NCBI GenBank assembly: GCA_963974715.1
Contig: CAXBDK010000003.1
Coordinates: forward strand, 248,001 to 312,000
DNA: 64,000 bases
Direction: 5' to 3'
From: Sediminicola sp963974715
GTDB taxonomy: Bacteria; Bacteroidota; Bacteroidia; Flavobacteriales; Flavobacteriaceae
The notes under the pieces are model-generated. The model did not search any database and was not told the DNA's origin. It saw only the letters and a program-made list of their open reading frames with translations. A program made the translations under genes and the position numbers. Of the stretch, positions 27,974-36,641 are shown piece by piece (the stretch's first letter is position 1; every line of letters starts with the position of its first letter).

Positions 27974-29071
27974 ATGTCCAATGATCTGCCCATCCGAAAA
28001 ATTATCCATGTGGATATGGACGCGTTTTACGCTTCCGTAGAACAATTGGACAATCCGGATCTTAGGGGAAAGCCTTTGGCCGTTGGTGGGGGCGAAACAC
28101 GTGGGGTGGTGGCCGCAGCAAGTTATGAGGCCAGAAAATTCGGTGTCCGGAGTGCCATGAGCGGTTATCTCGCCAAAAAAAAATGTCCCGACCTTATCTT
28201 TGTAAAGCCGCGCTTTACAAGGTATAGGGAAATATCCGACCAGATCAGACAGATTTTCTTGGAATATACCGATCTAGTGGAACCGCTCTCTTTGGATGAG
28301 GCCTATTTGGACGTGACCCAGAACAAAAAAGGAAATCCATCGGCCACACTTATCGCAAGGGAAATACGTACCCGCATATATGACGAGCTCCAACTCACCG
28401 CATCCGCAGGAATTTCCATCAATAAATTCATAGCCAAGGTGGCCAGTGACCACAACAAGCCAAACGGACAAAAAACGGTAAATCCAGAAGAAGTGATTCC
28501 CTTTCTGGAAAGTTTGGAAATTGGAAAATTCCATGGGGTGGGCAAGGTAACGGCAGAAAAAATGTACAATTTGGGCATATTTACCGGTAAGGAACTCAAA
28601 AATAGGTCCTTGGAATTCTTGGAAGCGCATTTTGGGAAAAGCGGGACCTACTATTACCACATCGTAAGGGGCGTGCACAAAGGTACCGTAAAGCCCGATA
28701 GGATACAGAAATCGGTAGGCGCCGAGCGCACCTTCACCGAAAATTTGAGCAGTGAGGTATTTTTGTTGGAGCGGCTTGAGGAGATTGCCACGGAACTTGA
28801 AAAACGCCTGCAAAAAAATAAAATATCCGGTAAGACGGTGACCCTTAAAATAAAATACAGCGATTTTAGCCTTCAGACAAGAAGTAAGACCCTGCCCTAT
28901 CTTATGTCCCATAAAAGCCTAATATTGGAAACTGCAAAAGAGCTGTTGTATCAGGAAAAATTGGAAAATTCTGTCAGGTTACTGGGAATTTCCTTAAACA
29001 ATCTGAACACTCAATTGAAAGAGCCGTCCATGAAAGAATCTGTTTCGGTACAGTTGAAGCTTGACTTTTAG
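27974..29071 (+). CDS. dinB: DNA polymerase IV (Y-family translesion polymerase)
   Basis: 365 residues. Catalytic acids sit in IHVDMDAFYASVEQ (D14, D16) and SLDEAYLDVT (D108, E109). The palm, fingers, thumb (helix-hairpin-helix near GVGKVTAEKM) and little-finger domains are all present. The C-terminus QLKLDF fits the sliding-clamp binding peptide. It copies past DNA lesions with low fidelity. I saw no LexA-like box in the 28-bp upstream gap. Confidence 0.95.
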   Translation: MSNDLPIRKIIHVDMDAFYASVEQLDNPDLRGKPLAVGGGETRGVVAAASYEARKFGVRSAMSGYLAKKKCPDLIFVKPRFTRYREISDQIRQIFLEYTDLVEPLSLDEAYLDVTQNKKGNPSATLIAREIRTRIYDELQLTASAGISINKFIAKVASDHNKPNGQKTVNPEEVIPFLESLEIGKFHGVGKVTAEKMYNLGIFTGKELKNRSLEFLEAHFGKSGTYYYHIVRGVHKGTVKPDRIQKSVGAERTFTENLSSEVFLLERLEEIATELEKRLQKNKISGKTVTLKIKYSDFSLQTRSKTLPYLMSHKSLILETAKELLYQEKLENSVRLLGISLNNLNTQLKEPSMKESVSVQLKLDF

Positions 29072-29391
29072 TACCGTTCCAAGCGTTTTTTTTGGGATGG
29101 AACGGGTATATACGGGGACTAAATCCCTCTCCATTTTCAAATATTCTTGGGATTCCTGTTTAAGGATTTTTAACCCTGTAAAGAAATTTTATATTTTTGT
29201 TAAACAGAAATGTTAATGATTGTGCTATTTTACAAAGAGATCGTCGGATTTAGTACTATTGCCATGAAAAGTGGAACCGAAGCCGATCTAGGGACCCATA
29301 CTTTTCCCTTAAAGTGTGGACGGTGCAATACAAGAACTCCCGACCAAAGAAGCTGGATCCCTCTAAATGGGTTCCGTAAAGAATAGTATGT
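29072..29391. other. Gap between dinB and the PAS protein gene
   Basis: 320 bp without a credible gene. An imperfect inverted repeat CCGTTCCA/TGGAACGG just after dinB (about 29074-29103) may be a terminator without a T tail. A TATTTTTG -7-like box lies at 29192-29199 with no good -33 element. It would give the PAS gene a leader of about 185 nt. Nothing else recognised. Confidence 0.35.
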
Positions 29392-29904
29392 ATGAAGCAA
29401 TATGATAAAGTAGTGAACAAGATCTACCGTTCGCAGAAGGTAAATTTTCTTCCCCTCATTTCCTGGGATTTTTTTATGCCGCACTTTAATGCATTTTGCA
29501 TGTACCAGTACGATTTGGACATCCTTACCGGGATCGGGAACCATAACCATTGGTCCAGTGCCCCCAAATTTAGGGAGGCCCTTCAGGAAGAAGGAAAAAT
29601 AATTGTGCTTACAGATGCCAATCTACGAATTTTGCACGCCAGCAAGAACATCTCCGAGATGAACGGGTACGCCGTAAAGGAAATCATTGGCAAACAGCCC
29701 AAGATGTTCCAAGGGAAAGGGACCGATCCCGAAACAATTTCCTATATCTCCAATGCGGTAAGGCAAAAACTTCCCTTTGAAACTACTATCCTAAATTACA
29801 GAAAGGATGGCAGCCCCTATTTATGCCATATCAAGGCAGAGCCCCTTTTTGATGAACTGGGAGAAGTGGTGAACTTTGTGGCCTTTGAAAAAGAAGTCGC
29901 TTAA
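29392..29904 (+). CDS. Single PAS-domain protein, LOV-like but without the photoactive cysteine
   Basis: 170 residues, no output domain. Residues about 65-168 form a PAS fold with clear LOV family marks: IGKQPKMFQG (99-108), TDPETISYISNAV and ILNYRKDGSPY (133-143). In flavin-binding LOV photoreceptors the 100-108 segment is GRNCRFLQG; here the adduct-forming cysteine position is P103. It is therefore probably a light-insensitive LOV relative that could still bind flavin or another ligand. The first 60 residues are not recognised. It is convergent with the pyruvate kinase operon. Confidence 0.75.
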   Translation: MKQYDKVVNKIYRSQKVNFLPLISWDFFMPHFNAFCMYQYDLDILTGIGNHNHWSSAPKFREALQEEGKIIVLTDANLRILHASKNISEMNGYAVKEIIGKQPKMFQGKGTDPETISYISNAVRQKLPFETTILNYRKDGSPYLCHIKAEPLFDELGEVVNFVAFEKEVA

Positions 29905-29961
29905 TCGTCTTAGCGCAAACCGTAAAAACCTCTACATATAATGTGGAACAAGTTATATTTA

Positions 29962-29994
29962 AAAGGCCCTATCGAATAGTTCGATAGGGCCTTT
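29962..29994. terminator. Bidirectional terminator between the PAS gene and pyk
   Basis: A perfect 14-bp stem: AAAGGCCCTATCGA (29962-29975) with its complement at 29981-29994 and a 5-nt loop, located between two convergent genes. T runs are short on both sides (TTT), so its efficiency is uncertain. Confidence 0.75.
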
Positions 29995-30022
29995 GCACTA
30001 TGGCTGGTACATTTGCTTACGG

Positions 30023-31459
30023 TTAAACCCTTTCGATTTCCGTTACACGTAAGGTATTTACCATTCCCTTATCCTTAATGGGCATGGCCGCCAAACTGAC
30101 GATCATATCGCCAACTTGTAAAAACCCTTTTTCAGCAGCCAGTTTGTTCACGTCCTCCATGGTTTCGTCGGTGGAAACATAGCGGTCATAATAAAATGCC
30201 TTTACCCCCCAAAGAAGATTAAGTTGGGTGAGTATCCTTTTATTGGATGTAAAGACCAGAATATGGGCGCTGGGGCGCCAGGCCGAAATTTGGAAGGCAG
30301 TATACCCACTATTGGTAAGGGTGGTGATCGCCTTTGCTTTGATCTCGTTGGCCATCAGGGCCGCATGGTAACAGATCGATTTGGTGATGTACCGTTTTGT
30401 ACGGACCTGTGGTGGATCTTGTGGCACTTTTATCAAACTGGAATTTTCCACACTACGAAGGATGCTCGACATTTTTTCGATTACCTGTACGGGATAATTG
30501 CCCACGGAAGTTTCCCCTGATAGCATCACCGCATCTGCGCCGTCCATGACGGAATTGGCCACATCGTTTACTTCGGCACGTGTTGGCGTAAGGCTTGTGA
30601 TCATGGTTTCCATCATTTGAGTGGCGATGATAACGGGAATCCTTGCCTTTTTCGCCCTCAATACAAGCTGCTTTTGTATCAATGGCACTTCATGGGCGGG
30701 AACCTCCACACCAAGATCGCCCCGGGCCACCATCAATCCATCGCAATAGGCCACGATTTTATCTATGTTTTCTACGGCTTCCGGTTTTTCGATTTTTGCA
30801 ATTATGGGGATCTTTACATCGGTATGTTCCTTGATAAGGTTCTGGAGGTCTATCAAATCTTGACTGAACCGAACAAAGGAGAGTGCGAACCAATCCACTT
30901 GCTCGCCAATGGCAAAAATAGCGTCCTTAATATCCTTTTCGGTAAGCGCCGGCAGAGAGATGTTCGTATTGGGAAGGTTCACCCCTTTTTTCGATTTTAA
31001 GGGTCCTCCCTGAACGACCTTTGCCCTGACCTGATCCACTTTATTGGTGGTCATGACCTCGAACATTAGTTTGCCGTCATCCAAAAGAATACGTTCGCCC
31101 GGATTTACATCCCGTGGAAAGGAAGCATAGTTCATATAGACCCTTTCAGCGGTACCCTCGAACGGTTTTCCCGTAACAAAGGTAATCTCGTCCCCTGGCG
31201 AAACCACAACTTCCCCTGCCATGACACCTACCCTTAGTTTTGGCCCTTGTAAATCTGCCAAAATGGAAACATTGGTTGCCATTTCTTCATTTAGTTCCCG
31301 AATCATTTTAATACGTTCGGAAACATCCTTGTAATCGGCATGGGAAAAGTTTATCCTAAAGACATCCACTCCCGCTTCGATCATTTCCCTTAATACTTCC
31401 TTTTTGCTGGTCGCAGGTCCTAGGGTAGCTACTATCTTAGTCTTTTTGTTGCTTGGCAT
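30023..31459 (-). CDS. pyk: Pyruvate kinase
   Basis: Last ATP-forming step of glycolysis, converting phosphoenolpyruvate and ADP to pyruvate. 478 residues. TKIVATLGPATS at the N-terminus, FRINFSHAD, IIAKIEKPEAVENID with the catalytic lysine, and MVARGDLGVEVP are all present. The C-terminal regulatory domain is complete. The gene lies 2 bp after the IPExxxVDY gene, a linkage common in Bacteroidota, and ends before a bidirectional terminator. Confidence 0.97.
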   Translation of the reverse strand: MPSNKKTKIVATLGPATSKKEVLREMIEAGVDVFRINFSHADYKDVSERIKMIRELNEEMATNVSILADLQGPKLRVGVMAGEVVVSPGDEITFVTGKPFEGTAERVYMNYASFPRDVNPGERILLDDGKLMFEVMTTNKVDQVRAKVVQGGPLKSKKGVNLPNTNISLPALTEKDIKDAIFAIGEQVDWFALSFVRFSQDLIDLQNLIKEHTDVKIPIIAKIEKPEAVENIDKIVAYCDGLMVARGDLGVEVPAHEVPLIQKQLVLRAKKARIPVIIATQMMETMITSLTPTRAEVNDVANSVMDGADAVMLSGETSVGNYPVQVIEKMSSILRSVENSSLIKVPQDPPQVRTKRYITKSICYHAALMANEIKAKAITTLTNSGYTAFQISAWRPSAHILVFTSNKRILTQLNLLWGVKAFYYDRYVSTDETMEDVNKLAAEKGFLQVGDMIVSLAAMPIKDKGMVNTLRVTEIERV

Positions 31460-31461
31460 TT

Positions 31462-31926
31462 TTAAAAGATTAAATTATTTTTAGATTTAAGTTTTTTATT
31501 GTCGATCGTATAGGCGGTCACCACCCTGGGAATGGACAAAATGGATTTTAATGCCTTGCTCCTTAATTCCTCGGAACCTTGCTCCACCTTTAAAAAATAA
31601 TCCACTTCCTTAAACTCCGGGACCAAATAGGATTTGGTAAACGATGGTTCATTTTCAAACAGCCCCCCCGGACGCAGGTCACCTGTCACGATACTGAGAT
31701 TGGTGACCAAGGTCCAATAACTGTCACTGTCAATGTCCTTCCATTCAAATAGGGGAAAAGAAACATCCTCGGAAATGTCCAGGTCACTTTTGGACCTTTT
31801 TAAGTTTGCCTTTAAACAGTGGTTGAGGGCGTACACAAGGGAATGATCTTCCAAACTACTGTGCAATGCGATCAACGCAAACGAATCCTCATAAAAATCA
31901 TCGGATATTTTATATACCGCTGCCAT
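31462..31926 (-). CDS. IPExxxVDY-family protein
   Basis: 154 residues, recognised by its signature, here in the form VPEFKEVDYFLKVEQ (about residues 106-120). The family is restricted to Bacteroidota and has no known function, but it is regularly encoded beside pyruvate kinase, as here (2-bp gap). No signal peptide or membrane segment. Its position between rnc and pyk suggests a cytosolic partner of RNA processing or glycolysis, which is only contextual. Confidence 0.85.
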   Translation of the reverse strand: MAAVYKISDDFYEDSFALIALHSSLEDHSLVYALNHCLKANLKRSKSDLDISEDVSFPLFEWKDIDSDSYWTLVTNLSIVTGDLRPGGLFENEPSFTKSYLVPEFKEVDYFLKVEQGSEELRSKALKSILSIPRVVTAYTIDNKKLKSKNNLIF

Positions 31927-32037
31927 AACCTATATGAAAGTGGTAAAGATATAATTAATAAGGTAACAAACATACTCTGCCCGCAAGGATTAAAGCCCTT
32001 TAAACCAACGAAAACGATTTCGGTAACATAAATTGTT

Positions 32038-32775
32038 TCAGGAATTTTCCATTTTGTTCTGTAGCGCAAAATAGGCTCGCTTGGAAGCTCTTTCCTCTGC
32101 TTTTTTTTTGGAGGTGGCCCGGGCTTTGGCCACCACTTGTCCTCCAATGGTAAGTTTTACCGCAAAATGTTTCAGTACATCGTTTCCCGTATCATCGTAT
32201 ACGTCATAATGGAAGGGTTTCTTCTGTTTTTGGCACCACTCGATAACAAGGCTCTTATAACTGATCACCTTTCCCTCCAATTGTTCTATATCCACGTACG
32301 GTACAATTATACGGTGGTTGATGAATTTTTCGCAGTATCGGTAGCCCCTATCCAGGTAAATTGCCCCCACGAGGGCTTCAAACACATTGCCGTGGATATT
32401 TTCGCCAAAATGGGATTTGGGAATCCTGCTCTTCACATATTTGATGAGTTCCAGATCTTTCCCAAGCTCGTTCAAATGTTCCCTGCTGACTATCTTGGAC
32501 CGCATTTTGGTCAGGTAACCCTCATCGCCCTCAGGTACCACATTGTACAGGTGTCTGGAGATGATCGTCCCCAACATGGCATCCCCCAAAAACTCCAATC
32601 GTTCATAGTTCATGGGATTGCCCTCAGGGTCCTTTACATTGGCGGAACGGTGCAGAAAGGCTTTTTTGTAGATATCCAGTTTCTTGGGCCTAAAGCCCAA
32701 AATTTTTGTAATTCCCCCCAAAAAATCCCCATCCTCTTTGGAATGGGAACTAAATATATTAACGGGGAAATTCAT
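32038..32775 (-). CDS. rnc: Ribonuclease III
   Basis: Double-strand-specific endoribonuclease for rRNA and mRNA processing. 245 residues. The catalytic signature ERLEFLGDAMLG and the second acidic motif GNVFEALVGAIYLDRGY are intact, and a double-stranded RNA-binding domain occupies about 170-240 (ATSKKKAEERASKRAYFAL). It lies 8 bp downstream of fabF, the usual acpP-fabF-rnc order. Confidence 0.96.
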   Translation of the reverse strand: MNFPVNIFSSHSKEDGDFLGGITKILGFRPKKLDIYKKAFLHRSANVKDPEGNPMNYERLEFLGDAMLGTIISRHLYNVVPEGDEGYLTKMRSKIVSREHLNELGKDLELIKYVKSRIPKSHFGENIHGNVFEALVGAIYLDRGYRYCEKFINHRIIVPYVDIEQLEGKVISYKSLVIEWCQKQKKPFHYDVYDDTGNDVLKHFAVKLTIGGQVVAKARATSKKKAEERASKRAYFALQNKMENS

Positions 32776-32783
32776 GTAGGATC

Positions 32784-34034
32784 TTAACTTATTTTCTTAA
32801 ATACCACACACGCATTGTGTCCGCCGAAACCGAAGGTATTGCTCATGGCCACATTGACCTCTCTTTTTTGGGCTTTGTTCAAGGTAAGGTTCAATGCAGG
32901 GTCTATATTCCCGTCTACGGTGGTATGGTTAATAGTGGGCGGAACCAATCCGTGTACCATGGCCAAAATGGAGGCGATCGCCTCTATTGCACCAGCAGCA
33001 CCCAATAGATGGCCCGTCATGGATTTCGTTGAATTTATATTTATGTTCTTGGCATGCTCCCCAAAAACCTGTGAAATGGCCTTTAGCTCCGCAACATCGC
33101 CCAAGGGAGTGGATGTACCGTGGGTGTTGATCGCATCCACATCTTCAGGCTTTAGCCCTGCATCGCGCAAACAGTTTTCCATGACCCTTACCACCCCTAT
33201 ACCTTCCGGGTGGGGAGCTGTCATATGGTACGCATCACTGGACATTCCCCCTCCAACTATCTCGGCGTAGATCCTAGCGCCCCTAGCCTTTGCATGTTCG
33301 TACTCTTCCAGTACCAATGCCCCGGCACCCTCGCCCAAAACGAATCCGTCCCTGGTGGCATCAAAGGGCCGAGAAGCGGTCTCCGGATCCTCATTACGAG
33401 TGGAAAGGGCGTGCATTGCATTAAATCCGCCCATCCCCGCAATGGTGACGGCCGCTTCGCTACCACCGGTAACAATAATGTCACAGGTGCCCAACCGTAT
33501 GTAGGTAAGGGCATCTATCATGGCATTGGCAGAGGAAGCACAGGCCGAGACCGTAGTATAATTAGGGCCCATAAACCCGTGTTTAATGGAAATATTGCCG
33601 GGAGCGATGTCGGCGATCATCTTGGGAATAAAAAAAGGGTTGAACCTTGGGGTACCGTCCCCTTCCGCAAAATTCATCACCTCGTTCTGAAAGGTTTCCA
33701 AACCACCAATTCCTGCTCCCCATATCACCCCAACACGAAACTTGTCAATGGCATCCATATCGATTCCGGAATCCTTGATGGCCTCGTCGGAGGAGATAAG
33801 CGCATACTGGGCAAACCTATCCAACTTTCGGGCCTCCTTGCGATCAAAATAGTCCTCTACATTAAAATTCTTCAGTTCGCAGGCAAATTTGGTCTTGAAT
33901 TTTTCGGTGTTATAATATGTAATGGGAGCCGAGCCACTTTTGCCACTTTTTAGGCCCTCCCAATATTCCTCAATATTGTTGCCTATAGGGGTCAAAGCGC
34001 CCAATCCCGTAACCACAACTCGTTTTAATTGCAT
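32784..34034 (-). CDS. fabF: 3-oxoacyl-[acyl-carrier-protein] synthase II
   Basis: Elongates fatty acyl chains by condensing malonyl-ACP. 416 residues. The catalytic triad is C165 (VSACASSANAM), H305 (NTHGTSTPLGD) and H342 (TKSMTGHLLGAAG). It follows acpP by 109 bp, with an intrinsic-terminator-like hairpin in the gap, and precedes rnc by 8 bp. Confidence 0.97.
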   Translation of the reverse strand: MQLKRVVVTGLGALTPIGNNIEEYWEGLKSGKSGSAPITYYNTEKFKTKFACELKNFNVEDYFDRKEARKLDRFAQYALISSDEAIKDSGIDMDAIDKFRVGVIWGAGIGGLETFQNEVMNFAEGDGTPRFNPFFIPKMIADIAPGNISIKHGFMGPNYTTVSACASSANAMIDALTYIRLGTCDIIVTGGSEAAVTIAGMGGFNAMHALSTRNEDPETASRPFDATRDGFVLGEGAGALVLEEYEHAKARGARIYAEIVGGGMSSDAYHMTAPHPEGIGVVRVMENCLRDAGLKPEDVDAINTHGTSTPLGDVAELKAISQVFGEHAKNININSTKSMTGHLLGAAGAIEAIASILAMVHGLVPPTINHTTVDGNIDPALNLTLNKAQKREVNVAMSNTFGFGGHNACVVFKKIS

Positions 34035-34076
34035 TGAACCAGTATTAGTTTTTAATAGCTATGATATGTGTAAATT

Positions 34077-34118
34077 AAAAAAAATATCCATGCGACACTA
34101 TTACCACATGGATATTTT
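34077..34118 (-). terminator. Terminator-like hairpin between acpP and fabF
   Basis: On the minus strand a 12-bp perfect stem, AAAATATCCATG with CATGGATATTTT (34081-34092 and 34107-34118), is followed by a T-rich tail (eight T, 34077-34084 in plus coordinates, part of which is also in the stem). It would let only part of the acpP transcripts continue into fabF. Confidence 0.72.
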
Positions 34119-34143
34119 ACAATCTTACAAAGATATCATAAAA

Positions 34144-34377
34144 TTATTTTGCTTCTTCTATATAACTAATTGCTTGACCAACCGTTGCTATATTTTCAGC
34201 CTGATCATCGGGAATCTGGATATCGAATTCCTTTTCAAATTCCATGATCAGCTCAACAGTGTCCAATGAATCCGCTCCTAGGTCGTTGGTAAAGCTGGCC
34301 TCCGCTACAACTTCGTTCTCATCGACACCCAATTTATCAACGATGATAGCCTTTACTCTTGATGCAATGTCTGACAT
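34144..34377 (-). CDS. acpP: Acyl carrier protein
   Basis: 77 residues, acidic. The phosphopantetheine attachment site is S37 in LGADSLDTVELIMEFE. It carries growing acyl chains for fatty-acid synthesis in the cytosol. It heads the acpP-fabF-rnc cluster, and a hairpin after its stop probably raises its expression over fabF. Confidence 0.97.
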   Translation of the reverse strand: MSDIASRVKAIIVDKLGVDENEVVAEASFTNDLGADSLDTVELIMEFEKEFDIQIPDDQAENIATVGQAISYIEEAK

Positions 34378-34408
34378 AATTATTTTAGTTTAAAAATTTA
34401 ATTGATGG

Positions 34409-34416
34409 CAAAAATA
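34409..34416 (-). promoter_or_regulatory. -7 box of acpP (TATTTTTG)
   Basis: On the minus strand TATTTTTG lies 31 bp before the acpP ATG at 34377, an exact TAnnTTTG match. No clear -33 TTTG. It fits the strong expression expected of acpP. Confidence 0.55.
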
Positions 34417-34534
34417 AAAAACTTTGGATTAATAACACTATTTGTCGGTAAAATGTATCCCAATTTAAGAAATTTAAATTCAAGAGTGTTAATTTAGCCC
34501 ATTAAATTTTTTGATCGGAAACATTAAATGCCCC

Positions 34535-35107
34535 ATGAAACGTATTGTGATTTTTGCTTCCGGATCGGGAACCAATGTTGAGAACATAGCCACCTATTTT
34601 AAGGGCAGCGATCAGGTTTCCGTAACGGCCGTACTGACCAACAAGAGGGATGCAAAGGTACTGGACCGTTGTGATGCCCTACACCTCAACGCCCTTTATT
34701 TTAATCGGACTTCCTTTGTAAACAGTGATTGTGTACTAAACATCTTGGAGGCCCTGGACCCCGACCTGATCGTCCTGGCGGGTTTTCTTTGGAAGGTCCC
34801 CGATGCCATTGTGGACCGGTTTCCCAGCAAGATAATCAACATTCACCCCGCCCTCCTGCCAAAATATGGCGGAAAGGGCATGTATGGAATGAAGGTACAC
34901 GAAGCCGTTATTGAAGACCGGGAGGTTGAAACGGGGATAACGATCCACTTCGTAAATGCCCATTATGACGAAGGAACCATCATACATCAGTCCAAGATAG
35001 CCATATTACCCGGGGACACCCCGGAAAGCATTGCCAAAAAGGTACATGCACTGGAATATGAAAATTACCCGAAGATCATAGCGCAGTTGCTCCATGGACA
35101 AACCTGA
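34535..35107 (+). CDS. purN: Phosphoribosylglycinamide formyltransferase
   Basis: Third step of purine synthesis, using 10-formyltetrahydrofolate. 190 residues from ATG 34535 (MKRIVIFASGSGTN); the open frame extends to a TTG at 34511, but homologues start at this ATG. NIHPALLPKYGG contains the catalytic Asn and His, and AHYDEGTIIHQ the catalytic Asp. It is divergent from acpP and overlaps rnhA by 14 bp. Confidence 0.95.
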   Translation: MKRIVIFASGSGTNVENIATYFKGSDQVSVTAVLTNKRDAKVLDRCDALHLNALYFNRTSFVNSDCVLNILEALDPDLIVLAGFLWKVPDAIVDRFPSKIINIHPALLPKYGGKGMYGMKVHEAVIEDREVETGITIHFVNAHYDEGTIIHQSKIAILPGDTPESIAKKVHALEYENYPKIIAQLLHGQT

Positions 35108-35561
35108 AGTACATATCTATACGGATGGTGCCGCAAGGGGAAATCCAGGTCCCGGAGGATATGGCATCGTAATGGAATGGGTGGGCAGGCCCTACAAAAA
35201 GGAATTCTCCCAGGGATATGCGTTTACCACCAATAACCGTATGGAACTATTGGCGGTGATAGAGGCACTTAGGAAATTAAAGAATCCCGGAACCCGGGCA
35301 ATCGTTTTTACCGATTCCAAATATGTGGTGGACGCCGTTGAAAAAAAATGGCTGGATCGCTGGGAAAGGACCCGGTTCAAGGATAAAAAAAATATCGATC
35401 TTTGGAAGGCCTTCCTTGTGGAATACAGGAAACACCTTGTCTCATTTCAATGGATCAGGGGCCACAACAACCATCCCCAAAATGAACGCTGTGATGTACT
35501 GGCAGTTGAGGCATCCAAGCAAAAGGGACTGCCCCCGGACCTTGGATTTGATGCTTCCTGA
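35094..35561 (+). CDS. rnhA: Ribonuclease HI
   Basis: Removes RNA from RNA-DNA hybrids. 155 residues. The DEDD active-site residues are in IYTDGAARGNPGPGG, NNRMELLAVIEAL, FTDSKYVVDA and NERCDVLAVEA. It has no N-terminal hybrid-binding extension. Its start lies inside the end of purN (14-bp overlap), so it is translationally coupled to a purine gene with no obvious functional link. Confidence 0.95.
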   Translation: MDKPEVHIYTDGAARGNPGPGGYGIVMEWVGRPYKKEFSQGYAFTTNNRMELLAVIEALRKLKNPGTRAIVFTDSKYVVDAVEKKWLDRWERTRFKDKKNIDLWKAFLVEYRKHLVSFQWIRGHNNHPQNERCDVLAVEASKQKGLPPDLGFDAS

Positions 35562-35646
35562 ATTTTTTTTCGCTAGGGAACTTCCCTCCCGCTCCGATAG
35601 CCCCATTCTTTTTGGGATCTTCAACAAATACTACAAAAGATACCCT

Positions 35647-35654
35647 TATATTTG
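35647..35654 (+). promoter_or_regulatory. -7 box of the second PfkB kinase gene (TATATTTG)
   Basis: Exact TAnnTTTG match located 17 bp before the ATG at 35672, giving a leader of about 12 nt. No -33 TTTG at the expected spacing. Confidence 0.5.
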
Positions 35655-35671
35655 CACCAAATTTTAAGTGA

Positions 35672-36598
35672 ATGGGCAAATTATTGATTGTGGGCACCGT
35701 TGCCTTCGATGCCATTGAGACCCCTTTTGGCAAAACCGACAAGATTTTGGGCGGGGCCGCTACCTTCATCGCCCTGGCCGCTTCCCATTTTAATGTAAGG
35801 TCGGCCATAGTTTCCATTGTGGGAGAGGATTTCCCCGAAGAACATATGAACCTTTTCAGGGATAAAAATATAGATATATCGGCCATTCAGGTCATTAAGG
35901 GCGGCAAGACATTTTATTGGAAAGGAAAATACCACAACGACCTGAATTCGAGGGATACGTTGGCGACCGAACTGAACGTCCTGGCCGACTTCAAGCCAAT
36001 TGTACCGGAAAACTTCAAGAATGCCGATGTGGTGATGTTGGGCAATTTACATCCCAATACCCAAATGGATGTAATTAATCAGATGGAAAAGCGACCAAAG
36101 CTCATAATCTTGGATACCATGAACTTTTGGATGGACCATAGTTTGGCGGAATTATCGGAAGTTATAAAAAAGGTGGACGTACTGACCATTAATGATGAAG
36201 AGGCAAGACAGCTTACCACGGAATATTCACTGGTAAAGGCGGCTGCGGCCATCCACAAAATGGGGCCCAAATACGTGGTCATCAAAAAAGGGGAGCACGG
36301 TGCCCTGCTCTTTAAAGGGGAAAAGGTCTTCTTCGCGCCCGCTTTGCCACTGGAGGAAGTATTTGATCCCACCGGTGCGGGGGACACCTTTGCGGGAGGC
36401 TTTGCAGGCTACTTGGCCGAATCGGAAAACCTTTCCTTCCACAATTTAAAAAATGCCGTTATCAACGGCTCCAACCTTGCCTCGTTCTGTGTGGAGCGTT
36501 TTGGCACGGAACGTATGGTTTCCCTAGATCGTGCCGAAATAAAACAACGACTGCTGCAGTTTAAGGAACTGACGCAGTTCGATATAGAATTGGAATAA
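35672..36598 (+). CDS. PfkB-family kinase (adenosine/sugar kinase-like)
   Basis: 308 residues, ribokinase fold. KILGGAATFIALAASHF (24-40) is the substrate-binding glycine pair, and DPTGAGDTFAGGFAGYL (232-248) the ATP-side signature with catalytic D238. The substrate is unclear; this Bacteroidota group lies near adenosine and ribokinase-type enzymes. It is followed by a strong terminator and then the PurF-like gene, and preceded by purN and rnhA, so a nucleoside substrate is plausible but unproven. Confidence 0.87.
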   Translation: MGKLLIVGTVAFDAIETPFGKTDKILGGAATFIALAASHFNVRSAIVSIVGEDFPEEHMNLFRDKNIDISAIQVIKGGKTFYWKGKYHNDLNSRDTLATELNVLADFKPIVPENFKNADVVMLGNLHPNTQMDVINQMEKRPKLIILDTMNFWMDHSLAELSEVIKKVDVLTINDEEARQLTTEYSLVKAAAAIHKMGPKYVVIKKGEHGALLFKGEKVFFAPALPLEEVFDPTGAGDTFAGGFAGYLAESENLSFHNLKNAVINGSNLASFCVERFGTERMVSLDRAEIKQRLLQFKELTQFDIELE

Positions 36599-36603
36599 TT
36601 TAT

Positions 36604-36627
36604 GCCCTGAAATTTCAGGGCTTTTTT
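36604..36627 (+). terminator. Strong intrinsic terminator immediately upstream of the PurF-like gene
   Basis: Perfect palindrome GCCCTGAAATTTCAGGGC (36604-36621) followed by six T (36622-36627). It lies 5 bp after the kinase stop and 14 bp before the next ATG. Only 14 bp remain for a separate promoter and leader of the next gene. Confidence 0.8.
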
Positions 36628-36641
36628 AATAGATACAGACC

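Noticed and set aside
29392..29904. Functional blue-light LOV photoreceptor
   Set aside because: The cysteine that forms the flavin adduct is replaced by proline.
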